NCBI RefSeq assembly: GCF_019448255.1
Contig: NZ_CP080410.1
Coordinates: forward strand, 1-64,000
From: Qipengyuania flava
Lineage (GTDB): Bacteria > Pseudomonadota > Alphaproteobacteria > Sphingomonadales > Sphingomonadaceae
DNA length: 64,000 nucleotides
Direction of reading: 5' to 3'
Numbering within the stretch: position 1 is the stretch's first letter; each line of letters starts with the position of its first letter. Made by a program: the position numbers and the translations under genes. The notes beneath the pieces were generated by a model. That model did no database searches and was not told the DNA's origin. It was given only the letters and a program-made list of their open reading frames with translations. Positions 8,129 to 17,019 of the stretch are shown one piece after another.

Positions 8129-9244
8129 ATGCGGAAATTCGTCATAGGAATGGCGATGGCCTCGACGGCCCTTGCATCGCCTGCCCTGGCAAAGGACGAT
8201 GCTTGGTACGTTGGTGTCGATTTCGGCGCGATGATCGTTGAAGACAGCGATTTCGACGTCAATACCGGCGCGGCTACGCTTGAATCCAATCACAACTACG
8301 GCTTCGACCTCGGTGGTCAGGTCGGCTACGACTTCGGTGGCTTCCGCCTCGAAGCCGAAGTGGCTTACAAGGAAGCAAGCGTTGACTTCATCGAAGTCGG
8401 CTCGGCTGGCTTCCTCGTCGGCAACGGCAACCTGCGCAACCCGGGCATCTACCAGGCAGTTGGCGACACCAGCTCGCTGTCGTTCATGCTCAACGGTCTG
8501 CTCGACTTCGGTCCCGATGACGGCCTTCAGGGCTTCGTCGGTGGTGGTATCGGCGTTGCTCGCACCAGCTACGAAATCTCGGTCAACCGGTCGTTCGCTT
8601 CGACGCTCGACGATTCGGACAGCGGCATTGCCTACCAGGCGATCGCAGGCGTTCGCGCTCCGATCACCGACAACCTCGATGCCGGCCTGAAGTATCGCTA
8701 CTACAAGGCTCCGGGCATCGAGCTCGTCGACCTTGCGGGCAACACGCTGGAAGATTCGTTCGCCAGCCACTCGCTGCTCGGCACGCTGACCTACAACTTC
8801 GGGGCTCCGCCGCCGCCGCCTCCGCCGCCGCCGCCGCCCCCGCCGCCGCCTCCCCCGCCTCCGCCGCCGCCGCCGCCTCCGCCGCCGCCGGTCTGCGAGA
8901 CGGGTCCGTACATCGTCTTCTTCAACTGGGACGAATCGGACATCACTCCGGAAGCAGCGACGATCCTCGACAACGCGGTTTCGGCTTACGCCAACTGCGG
9001 TACCGCAGCGGTCATGCTGGCTGGTCACACCGACCGTTCGGGCTCGACGACCTACAACATGGGTCTGGCAGAGCGTCGTAACGACTCGGTTCGTGGCTAC
9101 CTGAGCAGCCGCGGCATTCCCGACGGCCGCATCACCAGCGAAGCCTTCGGCGAATCGCAGCCGCGCGTTCCGACCGCAGACGGTGTTCGCGAACTGCAGA
9201 ACCGTCGCGTGGAAATCACTTACGGTCCGGGTTCGGGCATGTAA
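8129..9244 (+). CDS. OmpA-like outer membrane porin with polyproline linker
   Basis: A 371-residue protein. Residues 1-21 are a signal peptide ending SPALA. Residues about 22-225 form an eight-stranded beta-barrel of the OmpA type (alternating aromatic strands, ending LTYNFG). Residues 227-254 are 28 consecutive prolines. From about residue 255 there is an OmpA peptidoglycan-binding domain with VFFNWDESDITPEA, AGHTDRSG and LAERRNDSVRGYL, which include the Asp and Arg that hold diaminopimelate. It would tether the outer membrane to the wall. A possible ribosome site AAAAGGGGAA precedes ATG 8129 and a strong terminator follows. Codon use is rich in preferred codons, consistent with high expression. 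Confidence 0.92.
   Translation: MRKFVIGMAMASTALASPALAKDDAWYVGVDFGAMIVEDSDFDVNTGAATLESNHNYGFDLGGQVGYDFGGFRLEAEVAYKEASVDFIEVGSAGFLVGNGNLRNPGIYQAVGDTSSLSFMLNGLLDFGPDDGLQGFVGGGIGVARTSYEISVNRSFASTLDDSDSGIAYQAIAGVRAPITDNLDAGLKYRYYKAPGIELVDLAGNTLEDSFASHSLLGTLTYNFGAPPPPPPPPPPPPPPPPPPPPPPPPPPPPVCETGPYIVFFNWDESDITPEAATILDNAVSAYANCGTAAVMLAGHTDRSGSTTYNMGLAERRNDSVRGYLSSRGIPDGRITSEAFGESQPRVPTADGVRELQNRRVEITYGPGSGM
8807..8890 (+). repeat. in-frame proline-codon tract (28 codons)
   Basis: An 84-nt run composed only of CCG, CCT and CCC codons inside the OmpA-like gene. It encodes the rigid linker between barrel and peptidoglycan-binding domain. The mixture of codons limits but does not remove the chance of slippage, so its length may vary between strains or be mis-assembled. 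Confidence 0.95.
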
Positions 9245-9272
9245 GCGAACGGCTCAAAGCCAAAACGTGAGA

Positions 9273-9299
9273 GGGGCCGGAGCAATCCGGCCCCTTTTT
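9273..9299 (+). terminator. rho-independent terminator after the OmpA-like gene
   Basis: A 9-bp perfect stem (GGGGCCGGA / TCCGGCCCC) with a GCAA tetraloop is followed by five T residues, 29 nt after the OmpA stop codon. Confidence 0.92.
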
Positions 9300-9335
9300 C
9301 GTTGGAATGCAGAACACGCTGATTCGAGGAGCCCG

Positions 9336-9866
9336 ATGATGAACGCCCGAACGATCCCGATGCTTGCCGCCGCGGCAGCGCTATCCGCTTGCAGCACGAT
9401 TGGGGACCTCCCGCCCGAACGTGTCGCCGAAACGACGCTCCGCTTTGCCAACGGACTGCCGGCCGGGACCGTGCAGCTGTTCAGCGACGGTCGGACGATC
9501 ACGGTCAACATCGCGGCCGCGGGCATGAGCCCTGGAGAGCACGGCTTCCATCTGCACACGACCGGACGCTGCACGGCACCGGACTTCAAAAGCGCTGGCG
9601 GGCATCTCAATCCAAGCAACGCCGCCCACGGCTCGCTCTCGCCCGACGGCAAGCATCTCGGCGATATGCCGAACCTGACGATCGGAGCCAATCGGACCGG
9701 CACGGCGCAGGTAACGCTGGAAGGCGACGCGCGCACCATCCTTCAGGACATCTTCGATGAAGACGGCACAGCGGTCGTTGTGCACGCCGGACCCGACGAC
9801 TACCGCACCGACCCCGCCGGGGCCGCTGGGGCGCGCATTGCCTGTGGGGCTCTGAGCCCGGTCTAG
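9336..9866 (+). CDS. sodC: Cu/Zn superoxide dismutase, periplasmic lipoprotein
   Basis: A 176-residue protein (ATG 9336; a second ATG is at 9339). Residues 1-19 form a lipoprotein signal with lipobox LSAC, so the enzyme is probably anchored to a membrane in the periplasm. Family signatures are GEHGFHLHTTGRC (copper-ligand His pair and disulphide Cys), GGHLNP, HAGPDDYRTDP and the C-terminal GARIACGAL. It converts superoxide to hydrogen peroxide and oxygen. The gene has its own leader after the OmpA terminator and its stop overlaps the stop of the convergent MFS gene. Confidence 0.93.
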   Translation: MMNARTIPMLAAAAALSACSTIGDLPPERVAETTLRFANGLPAGTVQLFSDGRTITVNIAAAGMSPGEHGFHLHTTGRCTAPDFKSAGGHLNPSNAAHGSLSPDGKHLGDMPNLTIGANRTGTAQVTLEGDARTILQDIFDEDGTAVVVHAGPDDYRTDPAGAAGARIACGALSPV

Positions 9867-11503
9867 ACTTCCTCGCCCGCAGCTCGCGCGCGCTCGAGCA
9901 CGCTTGATGAGGCCGCCGGTACCAGCTTCATGGCGACCAGCAACAGCGCAAGCCCGAAGGGAGCTGCAACCAGAGTCGTCAGCATACCCGTGCTGAGGCC
10001 GCCCGGGCTCACCGCGCTGACATAGCCTGCCAGGAACGGCCCGATGCCGAGACCGATAAGCGTCGTCGACAGGAAGAAGATCGCCGTCGCCATACCGCGC
10101 ATCCGCGGCAGGACCAGGGCCTGGCTGCTCGCCGCTGCGGCACCCAGAGCCGACGCGCCGGTCATCTGCGCGAAGAAGCTGGCCACGTAGAAAACCAGCA
10201 GGCTATCGGTGGTGTAGGCGATGACGATCGGCGGAAGCGAGGCAACGAGCCCGAACAGGATGACCATCACGCGGCCATTCTCGAACTTCTCCAGAAGGTA
10301 GTCGGCCATGCGTCCCCCGAGGATGACCCCGAGAAAGCCCGCGACCGCCGACGGCGCGCCAAGGAACCAGCCGAGATCCGTCTTGTCGGCACCCAGCACG
10401 CGCTCCGCATAGGGCGCGCCCCAGTAAGACGCGGCGTATGCCATGAAGGCTACGGTACCATAGCCAAGGACGACGCTGAGGAATGCGGGCGAGCCCCAAG
10501 TCAGGCGGAAGGTCGGCAAGTCGCGCGTATAAAGCGCGGTCGCCCAGCTGAAGACCGCGTAATATCCGACGCCCAGGAACAGCCACTGGTCGCTGACCGG
10601 CACCCCTGCCGCTGTCATCCCGAGAGCGTCGGACAGGTAAGCCGACGCGCCCGGTGTAATCGAGGTCAGGAAGATGGCCAGCGCCGCGAAGGCAACAAGC
10701 CCGGCAACATTGATGGCAAAGGCACCGATTCCGCGCTGGAAAGCCCCGATCAGCGTGAAGGGCGGGATAACCTGGAACAGTTCCTCGAAGAATCCGCGGA
10801 ACGGGCGCGGATTCTCGGGCGTCGGCAATCCGTCGATCTCGCCGCGCACCGGCTCGCGCAGGGTCAGCACCCACAGGGCGAGCAGGAGGCCGGGCAGGCC
10901 GACCGAAAGGAAGGCGGCCTGCCATCCGACAAGGCCGAGCGGACCGCCATCAGGATAGGCCTCGTTCCAGTTCTCGACGACCAGGCCGCCAATCAGGAGC
11001 GAGATACCACCGCCGATGTACAACCCGCTCGAATAGATCGCGAGCGCGGTCGCGCGAAGGCGTGCCGGGAACCAGTCTGAAATCAGCGAATAGGCGGAAG
11101 GGCTGGCCGTTGCTTCGCCAACGCCGACGCCTACGCGAGCGGCCGTCAACGCGCCCGCATTCTTCGCAAAGCCCGACAGCGCCGTCATGGTTGACCAGAG
11201 CGCCAGGCCGATCGTCATCAGGCGAATACGCTTCCAGCTGTCCGCCAGCTTCCCGAGCGGGATGCCGAAGAGCGCGTAGAAAACGGCAAAAGCGGTACCG
11301 TAAAGGAAGCCGAGGTAGTCGTCCTCGACACCCAGATCCGCTTTGATGTCGTTCGCGAGGATCGAGAGGATCTGCCGGTCGATGAAGTTCAGGACATAGA
11401 CCAGAACCAGGACGCCCAGCGCGTACCAGCTGTAGGTGGGGACCTTGTCGCTGCCTTGCGCCGCGGGTTCGTTGGGCGCGGCGGCCTCCTTCGCTTCGGT
11501 CAA
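9863..11503 (-). CDS. MFS transporter, Spinster-like group
   Basis: A 546-residue protein with about twelve hydrophobic segments. The first transmembrane segment carries YVLNFIDRQILSIL and the loop after segment 2 has GIPLGKLADSWKR, the standard MFS loop 2-3 motif. The tract ARVGVGVGEATASPSAYSLISDWFP is typical of the Spinster-like MFS group common in sphingomonads. An extra hydrophilic segment separates the halves near the middle. The substrate cannot be read from sequence. It starts 4 nt after the queC stop, so the two are almost certainly cotranscribed. Confidence 0.88.
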   Translation of the reverse strand: MTEAKEAAAPNEPAAQGSDKVPTYSWYALGVLVLVYVLNFIDRQILSILANDIKADLGVEDDYLGFLYGTAFAVFYALFGIPLGKLADSWKRIRLMTIGLALWSTMTALSGFAKNAGALTAARVGVGVGEATASPSAYSLISDWFPARLRATALAIYSSGLYIGGGISLLIGGLVVENWNEAYPDGGPLGLVGWQAAFLSVGLPGLLLALWVLTLREPVRGEIDGLPTPENPRPFRGFFEELFQVIPPFTLIGAFQRGIGAFAINVAGLVAFAALAIFLTSITPGASAYLSDALGMTAAGVPVSDQWLFLGVGYYAVFSWATALYTRDLPTFRLTWGSPAFLSVVLGYGTVAFMAYAASYWGAPYAERVLGADKTDLGWFLGAPSAVAGFLGVILGGRMADYLLEKFENGRVMVILFGLVASLPPIVIAYTTDSLLVFYVASFFAQMTGASALGAAAASSQALVLPRMRGMATAIFFLSTTLIGLGIGPFLAGYVSAVSPGGLSTGMLTTLVAAPFGLALLLVAMKLVPAASSSVLERARAAGEEV

Positions 11504-11507
11504 ATCC

Positions 11508-12218
11508 TCACTCCGTCAGTTCTGGTGCATCCTCTGAATAGACGGTGGTATCGACAAGGCCTGCTTCGGCAAAGCCTTTTCGCCGCAGTCGGCAGGAATC
11601 GCAGGCGCCGCAGGCTTCCCCTTCCGGCGTGGGATCGTAACAAGACCAGCTCCAGGCCGGGTCCAGGCCCAGCCGGTGGCATTCCCGCGCAATGTCCGCT
11701 TTGGACATCGTCTGAAGCGGCGCGTGGATCGTGAAGGGAAGGCCCTCCACTCCCTGCTTGGTGCCAAGCCGCGCTGTTTCGGCAAAGCTCGCAATGAATT
11801 CCGGCCGGCAATCGGGATAACCCGAATAGTCGAGCGCGTTCACACCGATGAAGATGTCACGCGACTGCGAGGTTTCGGCAAAGGCAGTGGTCAGCGCCAG
11901 GAAGACGAGGTTGCGGGCCGGGACATAGGTCACCGGGATATCGTTGCCGACGCCCGATTTCGGAACGGCGATATCATCGGTCAGCGCAGACCCCCCGAAC
12001 CGCCGGAGGTCGAGCGGGAGTTCGACATGCCGTTCGATCCCGAGCTTGGCTACGATTGCCCGCGCCGATTGCAGCTCACGCACATGGCGCTGTCCGTAGT
12101 CGATCGTCAACGCGTGGACGGAGAAACCCCGCTCGCGCGCGAGGGCGGCAGTCACCATCGAGTCGAGACCGCCCGAAAGCAGGACGACGGCCGGGCCGTG
12201 AATTTCCGATTCGTTCAT
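11508..12218 (-). CDS. queC: 7-cyano-7-deazaguanine synthase
   Basis: QueC makes preQ0 from 7-carboxy-7-deazaguanine, ammonia and ATP on the way to the tRNA nucleoside queuosine. The 236-residue protein has the ATP-pyrophosphatase loop LLSGGLDSM at residues 13-21 and the zinc-binding cysteine cluster CGACDSCRLRR near the C-terminus. Length fits the family (about 230). No other queuosine gene (queD, queE, queF) lies in this window. It is followed after 4 nt by the MFS gene. Confidence 0.95.
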   Translation of the reverse strand: MNESEIHGPAVVLLSGGLDSMVTAALARERGFSVHALTIDYGQRHVRELQSARAIVAKLGIERHVELPLDLRRFGGSALTDDIAVPKSGVGNDIPVTYVPARNLVFLALTTAFAETSQSRDIFIGVNALDYSGYPDCRPEFIASFAETARLGTKQGVEGLPFTIHAPLQTMSKADIARECHRLGLDPAWSWSCYDPTPEGEACGACDSCRLRRKGFAEAGLVDTTVYSEDAPELTE

Positions 12219-12262
12219 GGCGCCGCGCTATGCGCTTGCTGGCGCAGCTGCAAGAGAGCCGA

Positions 12263-12664
12263 TCAGCCGCAGTTGCCGGTCTGGCGGGCCTCGGCCGTAA
12301 AGTCGAACGGCTTGCCGCCAGCGATCCCTGAACTGTCGATCTGGACCAGTTGGCCAGTTTCCTTGCGGATATGCGTGCGGCCATAACCGTTACCGCGGCA
12401 GGTATACTGCACCGTCACATCGCTGGCGCTGTCTTCGACCACGAAGCTGTTGCAGGCGTTGCCGTCGTGACGGATCTGGATCAGTTCGCGACCGGTCCTG
12501 ACGCACACCTTGCGGACTGTGCTGCCGTCACGGAAGCGGATCTCCCAACCGCCCCGATCGAGGCTGTCGAGCATGGCCAGCGAAGCCTGCGCCACGGCGG
12601 GCGCCGCAAGCGCCGCCAACGGAGCACACACCACTGCAATTGCTAGAGCCCATTTGCGAGCCAT
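12263..12664 (-). CDS. small secreted protein, possibly DUF3617-like
   Basis: A 133-residue protein with a clear signal peptide (about 26 residues ending PAVAQA). The mature part contains four cysteines and the pattern VTVQYTCRGNGYGRTHIRKETG then GIAGGKPFDFTAEAR-TGNC. This resembles DUF3617-type periplasmic proteins of sphingomonads, but the match is from memory and only moderate. It lies between queC and hslO on the same strand with 44 nt to queC and about 100 nt to hslO, so it is probably its own unit. Function unknown. Confidence 0.75.
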   Translation of the reverse strand: MARKWALAIAVVCAPLAALAAPAVAQASLAMLDSLDRGGWEIRFRDGSTVRKVCVRTGRELIQIRHDGNACNSFVVEDSASDVTVQYTCRGNGYGRTHIRKETGQLVQIDSSGIAGGKPFDFTAEARQTGNCG

Positions 12665-12763
12665 ACCGAATTCAACCTTTCGTCCGTGAAACCAGACGCG
12701 CCCGTGATTCGTGCGTAATACACCAGAACCACGATGAACTGTTGTATAACAACGACAGCCAGA

Positions 12764-13678
12764 TCACACGTCTATGGCAAACTGCTTCGAGCAGAATGCG
12801 CAATCGACCAGTACGATCCCGTTTTCATCGCGCATGTCCTTGCGCTCTTCTTCGGGAAAACGCGCCAGCACGTCGCGATAGTGATCGACCGAGCAGCGGC
12901 AGCCCTTCGATATCAGTGCACCAGGCTGGACCCGGACTTCCTCTTCCTCGTGGAACAGCCGCCAGGCGAGCGCTTCGAGCGAGAGCGCCGGGTCGAGCAA
13001 CTCTTCGTGGCGTAGCGATCCCGACAGGATGGCCACGTGCTCCCATTCGGGGTGGTCGAGCTTGGCGTGCAGGCGCTCGCGCCCTTCCTCACCCTCGGGC
13101 AGATGCTGGACTAGCAGGCCCGCCGCGCGCACGCCGTCGCCGTCCGAGCGGACCGCGCAGCGAATGAGCGTCGGGACCTGTTCGGACTGGAAGAAATAGC
13201 GCTCGCAGGCTTCCGACAGGCTGTCGCCCTCCAGCGGGACAATGCCCTGATAGCGGCCCTGCCCGCCGGCAAGGTCAAAGGTGATCGCCAGATAGCCCTT
13301 GCCGAACAGGGCAAAGAGCGAGGGATTCGCGCCGAGTTCTGCAAGACGCGCCTCGTCAAACTCGACATAGCCGCGCAGCTCCCCCGCCTTGTAGTCGCAC
13401 ACGAGCAGGCTCACCGCGCCAGCTTCGGTCTGGGCCTGCATCGTCACCTGCGAGCCGTCTTCCTTGACGAGGCCGCCCATGAGCGTTGCGAGGACCAAAG
13501 CCTCCGCAAGTAGGTGGGTCACAGGCGCTGGATAATTGTGCGCCGCCAGGATGGAATCGAGCGTCGTGTCGAGACGCACCAAGCGACCGCGCGCGTGGCG
13601 CGTGGGAATTGTGAAGGCAAGAAGGCGGCCCGAATAGGTCTCGGGCGAAGTGTCGGGCTGTGCAGTCATGGCCGCCAT
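12764..13678 (-). CDS. hslO: redox-regulated chaperone Hsp33
   Basis: A 304-residue cytoplasmic holdase that is activated by oxidation and prevents aggregation of unfolded proteins. The C-terminal zinc switch is complete: CRCSVDHY and then CAFCSKQF, giving the four redox cysteines in CxC and CxxC arrangement. The N-terminal part has the usual Hsp33 core (LLVCDYKAGELRGYVEF, GYLAITFDLAGGQGRYQGIV). It follows argF by 39 nt in the argD-argF-hslO order seen in many alphaproteobacteria. ATG 13669 is an alternative start. Confidence 0.95.
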   Translation of the reverse strand: MAAMTAQPDTSPETYSGRLLAFTIPTRHARGRLVRLDTTLDSILAAHNYPAPVTHLLAEALVLATLMGGLVKEDGSQVTMQAQTEAGAVSLLVCDYKAGELRGYVEFDEARLAELGANPSLFALFGKGYLAITFDLAGGQGRYQGIVPLEGDSLSEACERYFFQSEQVPTLIRCAVRSDGDGVRAAGLLVQHLPEGEEGRERLHAKLDHPEWEHVAILSGSLRHEELLDPALSLEALAWRLFHEEEEVRVQPGALISKGCRCSVDHYRDVLARFPEEERKDMRDENGIVLVDCAFCSKQFAIDV

Positions 13679-13717
13679 ATGGGGCGGCGAGCGCGGATTG
13701 TTAGGCCCCGCCCCTTC

Positions 13718-14641
13718 CTAGAGCTTTTCAAGACACCAGAGCAGGACCGACTTCTGCGCATGGATGCGGTTCTCCGCCTCGTCGAAGACAACCGACTGGT
13801 CGCTTTCGAATACCTCCTCGGTCACTTCCTCGCCCACATGGGCAGGCAGGCAATGAAGGAACTTGGCGTCCGGCTTGGCCGCATCCATCAGCCCGCCCGA
13901 CACCTGGAAGGGCGCCATGGCCGCAAGCTTGTTGTGCACATGCTCCTGTCCCATGGAAACCCAGGTGTCGGTGACGACGATATCCGCGCCCTCCACAGCC
14001 TTGCGCGCATCCTGGGTCAGCGTGACCTTGGCCCCGCCGCTGCGGGCCATCTCAACGAATTCGGATTCCGGTTCGTAGCCCTGGGGCGTTCCGATGCGCA
14101 CGTTGAACTTCATCAACCCGGCCGCTTCGAGGATCGAGTGGAGCACGTTGTTGCCATCGCCCAGCCAGGCGACTTCAAGGCCCGGCAGCGCTTTGCCCTG
14201 TTCGATGACCGTGAGAAGGTCGGCAACGATCTGGCACGGATGCGAACGATCGGTCAGACCGTTGATGACCGGCACGCTGGCGTGGCGCGCCATCTCCAGC
14301 GCCTTTTCGTGGTCATCTGTACGCAGCATGATCGCATCGACCATGCGGCTGAGCACACGCGCCGTATCCGCAATGCTCTCCCCACGCCCGAGCTGGCTGG
14401 TGCCCGAATCGAGGATCAGCGCCGACCCGCCAAGCTGGCGCATCGCGATATCGAAGCTCACGCGCGTACGGGTCGAGTTCTTCTCGAAGATCATGCCGAG
14501 CACATGGCCCGCCAGCGGGGCGTCCGCATCGGGACGGCCCTTGGGCCAAGCGGCACGCGCCGCCTTGCGGTCCTGCGCGTCGTTGATCATGGCGGCAATC
14601 GCGTCTCCGCCAGCGTCGGACAGGTCGAGGAAGTGCCGCAT
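13718..14641 (-). CDS. argF: ornithine carbamoyltransferase
   Basis: A 307-residue enzyme that joins carbamoyl phosphate and ornithine to citrulline in arginine synthesis. Carbamoyl phosphate-binding loop STRTRVSF and the ornithine-side loop HCLPAH are both present, as is DTWVSMG. Length is normal. It starts 15 nt after argD and is followed by hslO, so it is the middle gene of an operon. Confidence 0.96.
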   Translation of the reverse strand: MRHFLDLSDAGGDAIAAMINDAQDRKAARAAWPKGRPDADAPLAGHVLGMIFEKNSTRTRVSFDIAMRQLGGSALILDSGTSQLGRGESIADTARVLSRMVDAIMLRTDDHEKALEMARHASVPVINGLTDRSHPCQIVADLLTVIEQGKALPGLEVAWLGDGNNVLHSILEAAGLMKFNVRIGTPQGYEPESEFVEMARSGGAKVTLTQDARKAVEGADIVVTDTWVSMGQEHVHNKLAAMAPFQVSGGLMDAAKPDAKFLHCLPAHVGEEVTEEVFESDQSVVFDEAENRIHAQKSVLLWCLEKL

Positions 14642-14656
14642 GATCGTGGGTCTCGC

Positions 14657-15844
14657 TTAGCTTGTGGGATCGAAGCTTGCGGCGCCGGCCGAAAGCTTGT
14701 CGAAGAACTCGTCGAACTCGGCATCGCCCGCCACCAGCGGCGGCAGGACGCGCAGCGTCTGGTCGCCTGCGGCCACCGTCAGCAGCTGGTGATTGTCGCG
14801 CAGGTGGACGAAGAATGGCCGGCTCTCGACCTTCATCTTGAGGCCGAGCATCAGGCCCTTGCCGCGGACCAGCTCGAAGAGCTCGGGATAGTTGCCGATG
14901 AACTGTTCGAGGCGCGCACGCAGGCGCTCGCCCTTCTCGGTGACCTCGGCGAGGAATTCGTCATTCGCGACCGCTTCCATCACCGCCATGCCCGCGGCCA
15001 TGCCGAGCGGGTTACCGCCATAGGTGGAACCGTGCGTGCCGAAGCCCATGCCGCGCGCAGCCTTTTCCGTGGCAAGGCAGGCACCGAGCGGGAAGCCGCC
15101 GCCAATGCCCTTGGCGCTGGCCATGATGTCGGGCTCGATGCCGTAATGCTCGTAGGCGAACATCTTGCCGGTGCGCGCGACACCGCACTGCACTTCGTCG
15201 AACACCAGCATGAGGTCGTTCTCGTCAGCCAGTTGGCGCAGGCCGCGAATGAATTCCTCGCTGCCCGGACGGATGCCGCCCTCGCCCTGGATCGGCTCAA
15301 CAAGGAAGCCGGCGGTCTTGTCGCTCATCAGCGACTTGGCGTGTTCGAGATTATCGAACTCGGCGTACTGGAACCCGGCGAGCAGCGGGTGGAAACCCTT
15401 GTGCATCTTCTCCTGGTTCGAAGCGCTGATGGTGGCCATCGTGCGGCCGTGAAAGGCGTTGGTGAAGGTGATCAGCTCGGTGCGATTGGCATCGCCATCC
15501 TCGTGCTGGTGATAGGCGCGCGCCGTCTTGATCGCGGCTTCGACGGCCTCGGCACCCGAATTGGTGAAGAACACCGTGTCGGCGAAGGTCACGTCGACCA
15601 GGCGCTGGGCCAGCTCCTCGCCCTGCGGGCTGCCGTAGAGGTTGGAGACATGCATCAGCGTCTCGGCCTGCTTCTGGATCGCGCCGATCAGCCCTTCGTG
15701 GCTGTGGCCCAGAAGGTTCACGGCAATGCCGCTCGCGAAGTCGAGGTAGCGGGTGCCGTCCTCGTCGATCAGGTGGCAATGCTCACCCTTGACCGGGCGA
15801 ACACCGCAGCGGGGATAGACGGGCATCAGCGGCGAAATCGACAT
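14657..15844 (-). CDS. argD: acetylornithine/succinyldiaminopimelate aminotransferase
   Basis: A 395-residue PLP enzyme of class III aminotransferases. It interconverts N-acetylglutamate semialdehyde and N-acetylornithine, and in many bacteria also serves lysine synthesis. The catalytic Lys lies in SAKGIGGGFPLGA, preceded by the Asp of VFDEVQCGVARTG. The start at 15844 is chosen because AGGAGG sits 6 nt upstream on the minus strand; a longer frame runs to 16159 but would overlap the cold-shock gene antisense-like in another frame. First gene of argD-argF-hslO. Confidence 0.95.
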   Translation of the reverse strand: MSISPLMPVYPRCGVRPVKGEHCHLIDEDGTRYLDFASGIAVNLLGHSHEGLIGAIQKQAETLMHVSNLYGSPQGEELAQRLVDVTFADTVFFTNSGAEAVEAAIKTARAYHQHEDGDANRTELITFTNAFHGRTMATISASNQEKMHKGFHPLLAGFQYAEFDNLEHAKSLMSDKTAGFLVEPIQGEGGIRPGSEEFIRGLRQLADENDLMLVFDEVQCGVARTGKMFAYEHYGIEPDIMASAKGIGGGFPLGACLATEKAARGMGFGTHGSTYGGNPLGMAAGMAVMEAVANDEFLAEVTEKGERLRARLEQFIGNYPELFELVRGKGLMLGLKMKVESRPFFVHLRDNHQLLTVAAGDQTLRVLPPLVAGDAEFDEFFDKLSAGAASFDPTS

Positions 15845-15885
15845 GGGTCCTCCTGGGGCACCTCTTTGCGGGTGCGTAATCGTTT

Positions 15886-15919
15886 GAAAGACAAATGGCG
15901 GCCCCTGAGGAACCGCCAT
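15886..15919 (-). terminator. rho-independent terminator of the cold-shock gene
   Basis: On the minus strand a stem with arms ATGGCGG and CCGCCAT, extended inward by G-U and G-C pairs, is followed by TTTGTCTTTC. It lies between the cold-shock gene stop and the argD start, separating the two units. Confidence 0.7.
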
Positions 15920-15989
15920 CTGCGTGTTTGCCAGCGATCTATTGCGTCTCGCGAGCCGGGTCAAACCGGATCGGGCGAAGCGCCTTTCC

Positions 15990-16772
15990 TCAGTCCTGTA
16001 CGGGAACGAGGTTGACCGCCGAGTATTTGCCGCGTCGGTCGACTTCGAGGTCGAACTCGTACCGTTCGCCCTCGTTGATGCCGGCAAGGCCGGAGCGCTC
16101 GACCGCGCTGATGTGGACGAACGCGTCCTGCTGGCCGTCGTCGCGGGTAAGGAAGCCAAAGCCCTTCATCGAGTTGAAGAACTTCACCGTCCCGGTCGCC
16201 TTTTCGCCGGTCAGTTCACGGCGCGGAGCCGCTTCACGATCGCCGCCGCGCGACTGCACGGGAACCACGTCACCAACGATCTGCAGGTCCTGTGCCGACA
16301 CCTTGCCGCCACGGTCGACGAGGTTGAATTCGAGTTCCTGGCCTTCACCAAGACCTTCGAGCCCGGCGCGTTCGACCGCGCTGATGTGGACGAACACGTC
16401 CTCACCGCCGCCATCCTGCTGGATAAAGCCGAAGCCTTTCTGGCCGTTGAAGAACTTCACGGTACCTTTGCCGGTGCCAACGACCTGTGCGGGCATGCGG
16501 TTGAAACCGCCGCCACCGCCGCCACGGTTGCCGCCGCCGAAACCGCCACCGCGGTTGCCGCCACCACCGTAGCCGCCGCCACGATCACCACCGCGATCGC
16601 CGCCACCGAACCGGTCGCCACCGCCGCCGAAGCGGTCACCGCCGCCACCGCCACGAAACGCATCGTGCGGAGCGAAGTCGGCCGGGGGGCCGCCGAAACC
16701 ACCGTCGAAATTGTCTTCCCCGAAACCGTCGCGTTTGTCCCGGCCGCGGCGGCGTCCTCTGTCGTAACCCAT
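15990..16772 (-). CDS. double cold-shock domain protein with Gly/Arg-rich N-terminus
   Basis: A 260-residue nucleic-acid-binding protein with two CspA-type cold-shock domains, at about residues 100-166 and 191-258. Both have intact RNP1-like (KGFGFI / KGFGFL) and RNP2-like (VFVHI / AFVHI) motifs. Residues 1-92 are low-complexity, with repeated RFGGG, RGG and GGGNRGGG units. Tandem CSD proteins are common in alphaproteobacteria, but a disordered RGG-type tail of this length is unusual; it may bind RNA or promote condensation. Monocistronic, with its own terminator, and divergent from the TerC gene across 247 nt. Confidence 0.93.
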   Translation of the reverse strand: MGYDRGRRRGRDKRDGFGEDNFDGGFGGPPADFAPHDAFRGGGGGDRFGGGGDRFGGGDRGGDRGGGYGGGGNRGGGFGGGNRGGGGGGFNRMPAQVVGTGKGTVKFFNGQKGFGFIQQDGGGEDVFVHISAVERAGLEGLGEGQELEFNLVDRGGKVSAQDLQIVGDVVPVQSRGGDREAAPRRELTGEKATGTVKFFNSMKGFGFLTRDDGQQDAFVHISAVERSGLAGINEGERYEFDLEVDRRGKYSAVNLVPVQD

Positions 16773-17019
16773 AACTCGAACAATACCTTGTCGTGCAGCC
16801 CTGTAACCAAATCAGACCGAAGCGAAGAACTGCCGTCCGCCCCGGCGTGGGCGGACACGAAACCCACCCTCACACATCCGTCATAGCGCGAAAGATGGCT
16901 ATGCGCGAATGATTTAGCTTCAGGGCCTAGCAAACCGCAGAAATGTGACATTTTCGCATAGAGGATGTTGCGCCAATGAAGCCTTGAACGCAGCGAAGCG
17001 TACGGGCAGAGGGAGCGCT

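Noticed and set aside
8806..8892. CRISPR-like or tandem repeat array
   Set aside because: The repeats are proline codons within an open frame with continuous downstream OmpA domain; no spacers exist. The Gly-rich part of the cold-shock gene was rejected for the same reason.
13514..16015. An 833-codon open frame on the plus strand opposite hslO, argF and argD
   Set aside because: The minus strand carries three complete metabolic genes with intact active-site motifs and good ribosome sites; the plus frame has no family similarity.
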